Assembly: GCA_947177515.1 (NCBI GenBank)
Contig: CAMWUU010000128.1
Coordinates: 1 to 8,807 of the forward strand
Direction of reading: 5' to 3'
Length of the DNA stretch: 8,807 bases
Source: an uncultured Lachnospiraceae bacterium
GTDB taxonomy: Bacteria; Bacillota; Clostridia; Lachnospirales; Lachnospiraceae
In this document: positions 1 to 5,896 of the stretch, piece by piece
Numbering within the stretch: the stretch's first letter is position 1
How the letters are laid out: each line of letters begins with the position of its first letter
Position numbers and translations under genes: made by a program
Notes under the pieces: generated by a model
Database searches by the model: none
Seen by the model: the letters and a program-made list of their open reading frames with translations, nothing else
Told to the model about the DNA's origin: nothing

Positions 1-1
1 G

Positions 2-1999
2 ATGGCAAAGGATGGGTCGCATTTGTTTGAAGTGGCGGTAGATAAGGATGAATTTTGGAATCTTTATCTTGATAGTTTTCCGGCGGGGACAAACGAGATT
101 TATCGGAAATGCAGGCAGTATGATTGCAGTTGCTGCAGGCATTTTATCAAGACCATCGGAAATTGTGTTACAATCGAAAACAATAAGATACATACAATAT
201 GGGATCTAAATATCGGCGATACAACATTCCAGCCGGTAGCGGATGCATTATCAGCCTATTTGAAGAATCATGCAGTAACCGATGTTTATGTAGGCCAGGA
301 GAAAACGGTCGGAACGGACAAGAATTTTGGGCAGCATGCGGATGGGAAAGTGGAAACGTATGAGCATTTTTATCTAAACCTTCCTGATAAATTTGTTTTC
401 GATAAAGGACGTTCAAAGGGCGATGTCAAGGGAAATTTCCGGGATACAAAAAACGTATTTAAAAGGTCGCTTGAAGAGATCACACAAGAGAGTGTGTTAA
501 CAGTTCTAGAACTGATATCACAAAATTCCCTTTACCGGGGAGAGGAATGGAAAGGAGTCCTAAACCAGTTTTTAAAATATCAGAATGATTATAAGAAGAT
601 CCAAAGTGGGGAGGAAAAAGAAAACTTCTTGTGGAAGATGTCCGCTACGGCTGGGGCTGCGGTTGGAAGAATCCGCAACCACAGTATGGGGACACTGCTT
701 GTCAATCTGAGCGAGGGCATGGATCTGGATGAGGCAGTAAAAAAATATGAGCAGATTGTTGCCCCGTCAAACTACAAGCGCCCAAAAGCAATTTTTACCC
801 AGAAGATGCTTTCAGATGCAAAGAAAAAGATTGAGGAATTGGGCTATATGTCGTCCTTAGAGCGCCGCTTTGCAACGCTTGATGATATTTCTATCAACAA
901 TATTCTTTTTTCCAACCGGGATGCAAAAAAACGTATTTCTGATGTGGGCGATGTGTTTGCGGCTATGGAGAAGGAGATTGCCATTGATGTTAAGAAATTT
1001 TCCAAGGTCGAGGAAGTAAGCGCGGAAAATTTCGTGAAAAACGTGCTGCCAACAGCGAGGGAACTTGAACTTTTTCTTGAAAACCGGCACCAATCCAATC
1101 TGGTTTCGCTAATTGCCCCGAAGAATCCGGACGCGCCGGTTATGTTTAAGTGGAATAACGGTTTTTCCTGGGCGTATTCAGGGAATATTGCGGACAGTGT
1201 TATCAAGCAGAATGTGAAATCCGCCGGCGGGGCAGTGGATGGTGTCCTGCGTTTCTCCATCCAGTGGAACGATATGGGTGACTGGGATCGCAATGATCTT
1301 GACGCGCATTGTTTGGAGCCAAGCGGTGAGGAAATCATGTTTAACCACAAAAAAAGCCGTACCAGGGGCGAACTTGATGTGGATATTATCAATCCGGAGA
1401 TAAACCGCCCGGCGGTGGAGAATATTACCTGGGCAAGCAAGGATACGATGGATAAGGGAAAATATCAGTTTTTTGTCCATCAGTATACCAACCGTGGCGG
1501 CAAGAATGGTTTTCGCGCAGAACTGGAATATGATGGAAATATTTACCAGTTTGACTATGCGAAAGAACTGCGGCAGAATGAGAAGGTGCCAGTTGCGGAA
1601 GTGACCTTTGACGGGGAGAATTTTAAGATGAAAGGGCTGCTCGCATCCAATGTTAATGTAAGGGAGTTGTGGGGGGTAAAAACGAATCAGTTCGTTCCGG
1701 TAAGTGTTGTAATGTATTCGCCGAATTACTGGGATGAACAGGACGGGATCGGGAACCGACATTATTTCTTTCTACTGCAGGACTGTATCAACGATGAGAT
1801 GCCAAACGGGATGTTTAACGAATATTTGATTGAGGAACTGATGGAGCATAAACGGGTTTTTGAAGCGCTTGGATCAAGAATGCATGTGGAGAATGCGGAT
1901 GACCAGTTGTCCGGTGTCGGGTTTTCGACGACAAGGAGAAATGATGTGCTGATAAAAGTAAAAGGGGCAAGTGAAAGAGTGATAAGGGTGAAGTTTTAG
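2..1999 (+). CDS. Large uncharacterised protein with Cys cluster and C-terminal YfaP/DUF2135-like domain (5' end probably outside window)
   Basis: I do not know the function. The frame is open for 665 codons and ends at TAG. The ATG at base 2 lies at the window edge with no visible ribosome site, and the protein begins almost directly in conserved-looking sequence, so the true start is probably upstream. Visible parts: a Cys cluster DCSCCRHF (residues 41-48) that could bind metal; a charged, mostly helical middle (about 150-360) including a Gly/Ala-rich stretch near 215-235; then a beta-rich domain (about 413-545) with RNDLDAHCLEP (430-440) and GELDVDI (456-462). That last pattern resembles YfaP/DUF2135 domains, where Asp pairs precede a conserved EP-G. 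A final segment of about 120 residues is unassigned. There is no signal peptide or membrane segment, so it is probably cytoplasmic. The RNA ligase gene follows after 47 bases, suggesting co-transcription. Similar proteins, as I recall, occur in phages and mobile islands. Confidence 0.85.
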   Translation: MAKDGSHLFEVAVDKDEFWNLYLDSFPAGTNEIYRKCRQYDCSCCRHFIKTIGNCVTIENNKIHTIWDLNIGDTTFQPVADALSAYLKNHAVTDVYVGQEKTVGTDKNFGQHADGKVETYEHFYLNLPDKFVFDKGRSKGDVKGNFRDTKNVFKRSLEEITQESVLTVLELISQNSLYRGEEWKGVLNQFLKYQNDYKKIQSGEEKENFLWKMSATAGAAVGRIRNHSMGTLLVNLSEGMDLDEAVKKYEQIVAPSNYKRPKAIFTQKMLSDAKKKIEELGYMSSLERRFATLDDISINNILFSNRDAKKRISDVGDVFAAMEKEIAIDVKKFSKVEEVSAENFVKNVLPTARELELFLENRHQSNLVSLIAPKNPDAPVMFKWNNGFSWAYSGNIADSVIKQNVKSAGGAVDGVLRFSIQWNDMGDWDRNDLDAHCLEPSGEEIMFNHKKSRTRGELDVDIINPEINRPAVENITWASKDTMDKGKYQFFVHQYTNRGGKNGFRAELEYDGNIYQFDYAKELRQNEKVPVAEVTFDGENFKMKGLLASNVNVRELWGVKTNQFVPVSVVMYSPNYWDEQDGIGNRHYFFLLQDCINDEMPNGMFNEYLIEELMEHKRVFEALGSRMHVENADDQLSGVGFSTTRRNDVLIKVKGASERVIRVKF

Positions 2000-2046
2000 C
2001 AGTGCCCTTAATGGCTTGTAGAAATAGTCGGAAGGGAAGATAAAAA

Positions 2047-2685
2047 ATGACGGAGTACACAAAAATTGATACGATATTTGAGCGTGATGTGGATGGGACA
2101 AAAAAGCTGATTGAGGGCAAATTTCGCAGTGAAACGGTGGAATATCTCAAAGATAACCAGTGGGTCGGTACGGAAAAAATTGATGGAACAAATATTGGAA
2201 TTTTCTGGGATGGCCATGGCGTATCTTACCAGGGGAGAACCGAGCGGGCGCAGATTCCGGAGCATCTGATGGATAAACTAAAGGAAATGTTTGGCGGCAC
2301 GGTTAATGAAGAATTATTTGAGCAAAAATTTGGGCAGATGCAGGTAATACTCTTTGGTGAGGGCTACGGACCTAGAATCCAGAAAGGCGGCGGAAAATAT
2401 CGGGAAGATGTTTCCTTTATCCTTTTTGATGTTTATCTTCCTGAAAAGAATCTTTGGATGAAGCGCGATGCAGTGGAGGATATCGCAAAGACATTTGGGA
2501 TTGATGTGGTTCCGATTGTTTATGAGGGGGATCTTCCCGGGGCGGTTGAGTATATTAAGACTAAGCCGAAATCCACCATCGGGACAGCAAATATGGAAGG
2601 GATTGTATGCAAGCCGGCAGTTGAGATGTATGACCGGATGGGCAGGCGGCTGATGGTAAAGATTAAGGTGTGTGATTTTGAGTAG
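2047..2685 (+). CDS. Compact RNA ligase (Rnl2-like nucleotidyltransferase domain)
   Basis: A 212-residue ATP-dependent RNA ligase that should join RNA 3'-OH and 5'-phosphate ends through a ligase-AMP intermediate. All core motifs of the covalent nucleotidyltransferase superfamily are visible in order: motif I TEKIDGTN with the predicted adenylated Lys44; motif Ia around GRTER (63-67); motif III FGEGYG (103-108); motif IIIa FILFDVY (124-130); motif IV EGIVCKP (184-190); motif V MVKIKV (203-208). It ends right after motif V, so it is only the catalytic domain and lacks the C-terminal domain of T4 Rnl1 or Rnl2. An in-frame stop at 2041 fixes the start near 2047, with GAAGGGA (from 2031) as ribosome site. 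It lies 47 bases after the large gene, so it is likely in the same operon. A DNA ligase is less likely, because there is no OB domain and the length and motif III favour RNA ligases. Substrate unknown. Confidence 0.88.
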   Translation: MTEYTKIDTIFERDVDGTKKLIEGKFRSETVEYLKDNQWVGTEKIDGTNIGIFWDGHGVSYQGRTERAQIPEHLMDKLKEMFGGTVNEELFEQKFGQMQVILFGEGYGPRIQKGGGKYREDVSFILFDVYLPEKNLWMKRDAVEDIAKTFGIDVVPIVYEGDLPGAVEYIKTKPKSTIGTANMEGIVCKPAVEMYDRMGRRLMVKIKVCDFE

Positions 2686-2717
2686 GAAATAAGGGTGGGA
2701 GTATACAGGAAATAAAC

Positions 2718-2831
2718 ATGGATTCTATCAAATGCTGGCGGTTACTTATAATCCGGTGCTGGAAGGGTAACGTTATATCGTTATATGGAACGAAAGATGG
2801 AGTTGCTTGGTACTGGCATATAAAATCGTGA
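2718..2831 (+). CDS. Possible 37-codon small ORF, doubtful
   Basis: An ATG-initiated frame of 37 codons lies in the 216-base gap between the RNA ligase gene and the next gene. The predicted peptide is Trp- and Cys-rich and ends WYWHIKS. Upstream GGTGGGAG (about 2694-2701) is rather far from the ATG, so the ribosome site is weak. I do not recognise the product. It may be a gene fragment or chance; it contains the tandem repeat at 2771-2786. Confidence 0.15.
   Translation: MDSIKCWRLLIIRCWKGNVISLYGTKDGVAWYWHIKS
2771..2786 (+). repeat. Tandem 8-bp direct repeat (CGTTATAT x2)
   Basis: Two perfect head-to-tail copies of CGTTATAT lie in the gap after the RNA ligase gene. They could be a regulator-binding direct repeat or chance. 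The rest of this gap (2686-2901) shows only a doubtful small ORF and an AT-rich stretch with TATAAA at 2868-2873 in front of the following gene. Confidence 0.5.
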
Positions 2832-2901
2832 TTAGCAGAATGTGAAAGATTAAGAAGTAAGGAAAGTTATAAAATATATATTTTTTAATGGAGGTTTAAA
2901 T

Positions 2902-3288
2902 ATGAATAGTGAAGAAATGTTTATCAAAGCGAGCAGGCAGAAAATGAGGTTTCCATATAAGGGGCAGGCGACGGTTGAGGATTTGTGGGATCTGCCGGTT
3001 ACGGAACTCGACAAGATTTATAAATTGCTGAATGCGGAGGTGAAGCGGGCGCAGGAGGAGAGCCTCCTTGAAACTAAGTCCGAGGAGGATGAGAAATTAG
3101 CGGTAAGGATTGGGATTATCAAGTATATTGTTGCGGTGAAGCTAGAGGAGAAGAAAGAGGCGGAGATGGCGAAGGAGAGAAAGGAACAGAAACAGAAGAT
3201 AATGAAAATTCTTGCTAATAAGCAGGATGAAGAGTTGAAGGGTAAATCGGTGGAAGAGCTTGAGAAGATGTTAGAGGAGTTTAAGTAG
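2902..3288 (+). CDS. Phage-type small charged helical protein, function unknown
   Basis: A 128-residue protein. GGAGG at 2890-2894 sits 7 bases before the ATG, a strong ribosome site that fixes the start. Layout: an N-terminal segment with FIKASRQKMRFP (7-18) and VEDLWDLPV (25-33), a predicted helical middle, then a Lys/Glu-rich, probably coiled-coil tail (about 60-128) containing ILANKQDEELKGKS (103-116). From memory, this arrangement (an F-RF-P start, a DLWDLP box and a basic tail with NKQDE) is a recurrent uncharacterised family in Firmicute phages and islands. It has no membrane segment and no catalytic pattern. It may be a scaffold or nucleic-acid-associated protein, but nothing in the sequence proves that. 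It is separated from the RNA ligase gene by 216 bases, so it may have its own promoter. Its presence strengthens a phage-related origin for the left half of the window. Confidence 0.85.
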   Translation: MNSEEMFIKASRQKMRFPYKGQATVEDLWDLPVTELDKIYKLLNAEVKRAQEESLLETKSEEDEKLAVRIGIIKYIVAVKLEEKKEAEMAKERKEQKQKIMKILANKQDEELKGKSVEELEKMLEEFK

Positions 3289-3332
3289 GGGAAGGAATGA
3301 AATAGGGGTTAGTCCGTCTGTAAGGAATGGTA

Positions 3333-3338
3333 TACAAT
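3333..3338 (+). promoter_or_regulatory. Possible -10 box for the macrodomain gene
   Basis: TACAAT matches five of six bases of the -10 consensus and lies about 45 bases before the macrodomain start. The best -35 at suitable spacing is TTAGTC (3309-3314, 18-base spacer), a poor match. The 93-base gap after the previous gene leaves room for a promoter, but read-through is equally possible. Confidence 0.25.
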
Positions 3339-3381
3339 AAATTAGGTGGTGCGATAGTAAAAATATATAAGGAATAAAGAT

Positions 3382-3894
3382 ATGTTGAAGACAGTAAAGG
3401 GTGACATTACAAAAATAACAGATGTGCAGGCAATCGTCAACGCGGCGAATGAGAGCCTGCTCGGCGGAGGCGGTGTGGACGGCGCAATACACAGGGCAGC
3501 GGGACCGGAGCTTTTAAAAGAGTGCCGGACACTTCACGGCTGCCCGACAGGGGAAGCTAAATTAACAAAGGGTTACAATCTGCCGTGCGACTATGTGATC
3601 CATACGGTTGGACCTATTTGGCGTGGTGGTTCCAATGGAGAGCAGGAGAAACTTGCATCCTGTTACTTTAATTCGCTGAAGGTTGCTAAGGAGAACGGAA
3701 TCCGCACGGTTGCCTTTCCATCCATTTCAACGGGGGTATTTGGGTATCCTGTGGAAAAGGCTGCAAGGGAAGCGGTCAGGGCAGTTCACCGCTTCCTTGA
3801 ACAGTTCCCCGATGTGATTGATATGGTTGAGTGGGTGCTGTTTGATGATAGGACGTTGGCAGCGTATAAAAATGAGGTGGAAAAATTATGTTGA
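3382..3894 (+). CDS. Macrodomain protein, YmdB-like (O-acetyl-ADP-ribose / ADP-ribose hydrolase)
   Basis: A single macrodomain of 170 residues, full length for the family. Such proteins bind ADP-ribose; YmdB-type members hydrolyse O-acetyl-ADP-ribose and some remove ADP-ribose from proteins. Visible motifs: GDIT (7-10); IVNAANESLLGGGGVDGAIH (18-37), where N23 and D33 keep the ten-residue spacing of E. coli YmdB Asn25 and Asp35; the phosphate-loop SISTGVFGYP (114-123); and the YVIHTVGP strand (71-78). It is cytoplasmic. AAGGAA at 3369-3374 places the ATG at 3382 with 7-base spacing. It follows the phage-type gene by 93 bases and is closed by a terminator seven bases after its stop, so it is the last gene of the left block and not part of the RM operon. 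Exact substrate unknown: in an accessory setting it might reverse toxin ADP-ribosylation or process ADP-ribose phosphates from RNA repair. Confidence 0.93.
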   Translation: MLKTVKGDITKITDVQAIVNAANESLLGGGGVDGAIHRAAGPELLKECRTLHGCPTGEAKLTKGYNLPCDYVIHTVGPIWRGGSNGEQEKLASCYFNSLKVAKENGIRTVAFPSISTGVFGYPVEKAAREAVRAVHRFLEQFPDVIDMVEWVLFDDRTLAAYKNEVEKLC

Positions 3895-3900
3895 GTTGGT

Positions 3901-3930
3901 CGCTGTTTTAATAAAATAGCGGGCTTTTTT
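3901..3930 (+). terminator. Intrinsic terminator after the macrodomain gene
   Basis: A 9-bp stem, CGCTGTTTT with AAAATAGCG (one G-T pair), closes on a 3-base AAT loop and is followed within three bases by six T (3925-3930). It begins seven bases after the macrodomain stop codon, the usual position for Rho-independent termination. It separates the left gene block from the restriction-modification locus. Confidence 0.88.
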
Positions 3931-3963
3931 AAAATCCATGTTTTTATGTTATATATGTGAGTT

Positions 3964-3973
3964 ACATCGATGT
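3964..3973. repeat. 10-bp perfect palindrome upstream of hsdM
   Basis: ACATCGATGT reads the same on both strands and lies about 23 bases before the proposed -35 box of hsdM. It could be an operator half-site pair or chance. It is one of several repeated elements in this 182-base AT-rich spacer between the terminator and hsdM. Confidence 0.3.
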
Positions 3974-4038
3974 GTATATTTACCATGTGATTGGCTTGAA
4001 ATTTTTAACTGTGTATATTATATATGCAATCTGTGTAT
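3971..4038 (+). repeat. TGTGTAT direct repeats in the hsdM upstream region
   Basis: TGTGTATATT occurs exactly at 3971-3980 and again at 4010-4019, 39 bases apart, and a shorter TGTGTAT occurs at 4032-4038. They bracket the proposed hsdM promoter. They might be binding sites for a regulator of the locus, or simple AT-rich drift. Confidence 0.35.
3996..4024 (+). promoter_or_regulatory. Candidate promoter for hsdM
   Basis: TTGAAA (3996-4001) as -35 and TATATA (4019-4024) as -10 are separated by exactly 17 bases. The start of transcription would be near 4031, leaving an untranslated leader of about 80 bases before hsdM. Position right after a terminator supports an independent promoter here; AT-richness lowers certainty. 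Confidence 0.5.
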
Positions 4039-4112
4039 TGGTGTAGATAGATATTTGTGTTTATTTATAAATTTATAGAAACTTGTTTTGATCAAACATA
4101 AGGGAGAATGAA

Positions 4113-5672
4113 ATGATACCAGATCATAAGAAGGAACAGGAACGGGAAGAACTGCACCGTGCAATCTGGGCGATTGCGGATGAATTGCGCGGTGCGGTGG
4201 ATGGATGGGATTTTAAAAACTATGTGCTTGGGACAATGTTTTACCGCTATGTGTCGGAGAATCTTTGCAGTTATATTGACGAGGGGGAGGAGGCAGCAGG
4301 GAATGTAGGATTTCGCTATGCCTGTATTTCAGATAAAGAGGCAGAAGAAGCAAGAGAAGATATGGTTGGAACGAAGGGGTTTTTTATCCTGCCCAGCGAA
4401 CTTTTCTGTAATGTGAGAGCGAATGCTCCCAGGGATGAAAATTTAAATGAAACTTTGGAACGGGTATTTCGGCATATTGAAGAATCAGCAAAGGGCAGTT
4501 CTGCGGAAAGCCAGTTTGCAGGACTGTTTGATGATTTTGATGTGAATAGCAATAAACTGGGTGCGACCGTGGCAAAACGCAATGAGAAATTGGTGAAATT
4601 GCTAAATGGCGTGGCAGACATGAATCTTGGCGATGTAAAGAATCATGACATTGATGCCTTTGGCGATGCCTATGAATATCTGATGATGATGTATGCGAGC
4701 AATGCCGGAAAATCTGGTGGGGAATTTTTTACACCTGCCGATGTTTCGGAACTTTTAACGCGGTTGGGGACGGTGGGGAAAACAGAAATCAATAAAGTCT
4801 ATGACCCAGCCTGCGGTTCTGGTTCCCTGCTTTTAAAAGCGGAAAAGGTGCTTGGCAGGGAGGCGATACGGAACGGTTTTTACGGGCAGGAGATCAATAT
4901 TACAACTTATAATCTGTGCCGTATTAATATGTTTCTTATTGGGTTTGATAAGTTTAGTATTGCCTGTGAGGATACTTTAATTGCGCCACAACACTGGGAC
5001 GATGAGCCGTTTGAGCTGATTGTTTCTAATCCTCCATATTCTATTAAATGGGCGGGGGATCAGAACCCTCTTTTAATCAGTGATCCGCGTTTTGCACCTG
5101 CCGGTGTATTAGCGCCAAAAAGCAAAGCGGATATGGCGTTTATTATGCATAGCTTATCATGGTTAGCAGCGGATGGAGTCGCTGCAATCGTATGCTTTCC
5201 AGGGATTATGTACCGGGGAGGAGCGGAACAGAAGATAAGGAAGTATCTTGTTGATAATAACTTTGTTGATTGTATTATCCAACTGCCTAGCAACCTTTTC
5301 TTTGGAACCAGTATTGCAACTTGTATTATGGTGATGAAGAAGGGGAAGAAAGATAATAAAACACTTTTTATTGATGCTTCGGGTGAGTGCGTGAAGGTTA
5401 CGAATAATAATAAGCTGATGCCGGAACATATCAAGAATATTGTGGATACCTATGCTGCGAGGATGGAGAAGAAGCATTTTTCTCATTTGGCGGATTATGA
5501 AGAAGTTGTTGAAAATGGTTATAATCTTTCGGTGAGTACGTATGTAGAAGCGGAGGATACGAGAGAGGTAGTGGATATAGTGAAGTTGAATGCGGAGATT
5601 GCAGAGATTGTGGCAAGGGAGAATGTGTTAAGGGCGGAGATTGATAAGATTATTGGGGAGATTGAAGTATGA
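4113..5672 (+). CDS. hsdM: Type I restriction-modification methyltransferase subunit HsdM
   Basis: The DNA N6-adenine methyltransferase subunit of a type I system; two copies join one HsdS to make the modification enzyme. Its 519 residues match the type IC family (EcoR124I HsdM is about 520). An N-terminal helical HsdM_N domain covers about 10-165, including GWDFKNYVLGTMFYRYVS (31-48). The catalytic domain shows GGEFFTP (202-208), the S-adenosylmethionine motif I DPACGSGSLL (231-240) and catalytic motif IV NPPY (306-309). The C-terminal NGYNLSVSTY (468-477) and a Leu/Ile/Glu-rich helix complete the fold. AGGGAG at 4101-4106 sits 6 bases before the ATG. It has its own candidate promoter and leads the RM locus. 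Its last bases offer an ATGA overlap with a tiny frame downstream instead of a direct junction with hsdS. No truncation or missing key residue is seen. Confidence 0.97.
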   Translation: MIPDHKKEQEREELHRAIWAIADELRGAVDGWDFKNYVLGTMFYRYVSENLCSYIDEGEEAAGNVGFRYACISDKEAEEAREDMVGTKGFFILPSELFCNVRANAPRDENLNETLERVFRHIEESAKGSSAESQFAGLFDDFDVNSNKLGATVAKRNEKLVKLLNGVADMNLGDVKNHDIDAFGDAYEYLMMMYASNAGKSGGEFFTPADVSELLTRLGTVGKTEINKVYDPACGSGSLLLKAEKVLGREAIRNGFYGQEINITTYNLCRINMFLIGFDKFSIACEDTLIAPQHWDDEPFELIVSNPPYSIKWAGDQNPLLISDPRFAPAGVLAPKSKADMAFIMHSLSWLAADGVAAIVCFPGIMYRGGAEQKIRKYLVDNNFVDCIIQLPSNLFFGTSIATCIMVMKKGKKDNKTLFIDASGECVKVTNNNKLMPEHIKNIVDTYAARMEKKHFSHLADYEEVVENGYNLSVSTYVEAEDTREVVDIVKLNAEIAEIVARENVLRAEIDKIIGEIEV

Positions 5673-5704
5673 TAAAGCCGAAGAATATAAAATTATCAAG
5701 ATAA
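5669..5704 (+). other. Tiny 11-codon ORF overlapping the hsdM stop (possible gene relic)
   Basis: An ATG overlaps the hsdM TGA as ATGA, with GGGGAG (5655-5660) 8 bases upstream, which is the layout of a translationally coupled next gene. The frame encodes only MIKPKNIKLSR before TAA. The remaining 211-base spacer up to hsdS shows no larger frame. It could be the start of a gene that has decayed, or chance. Confidence 0.25.
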
Positions 5705-5842
5705 GATTTTTTCAGAAGCAGTTTTTTAGAGATTTAAGCGGGAAAAATATGGATTGATATGTAAGAAATAAAAAATAGCAGATAAGTTTTACTATATTAT
5801 GAAGTAGAATACAAAGATTGAGATGGGGGATATGGACTGTAG

Positions 5843-5896
5843 ATGAAGATTGACAAGAATAGTGTGGAAGCTAAGGTGAGCGGATGGATAAAATAA
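5843..5896 (+). CDS. Possible 17-codon leader ORF overlapping the hsdS start
   Basis: ATG at 5843 opens a frame for MKIDKNSVEAKVSGWIK and stops at 5894-5896, after the hsdS ATG at 5884, so the two overlap by 13 bases in different frames. GGGGGA at 5825-5830 is a plausible ribosome site, somewhat far away. It could couple translation into hsdS, or be the remnant of a small gene between hsdM and hsdS. I do not recognise the peptide with confidence. Confidence 0.25.
   Translation: MKIDKNSVEAKVSGWIK

Noticed and set aside
844..1440. 198-residue open frame on the minus strand
   Set aside because: It lies wholly within the large + strand gene, lacks a ribosome site, and its composition (Ser/Phe-rich) is what antisense reading of that gene produces.
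1178..1762. 194-residue open frame on the minus strand
   Set aside because: Antisense to the same large gene, with no recognisable motif or ribosome site.
2468..2653. 61-residue + strand frame inside the RNA ligase gene
   Set aside because: It overlaps the ligase in another frame where ligase motifs IV and V are conserved, so it is a shadow.
3931..4112. Riboswitch or small RNA in the hsdM leader
   Set aside because: The spacer is AT-rich with short repeats, but I see no conserved aptamer core and no terminator-antiterminator pair before hsdM.
5060..5486. Overlapping minus-strand frames of 107 and 124 residues
   Set aside because: They are antisense to the catalytic domain of HsdM, which is clearly the real gene here.
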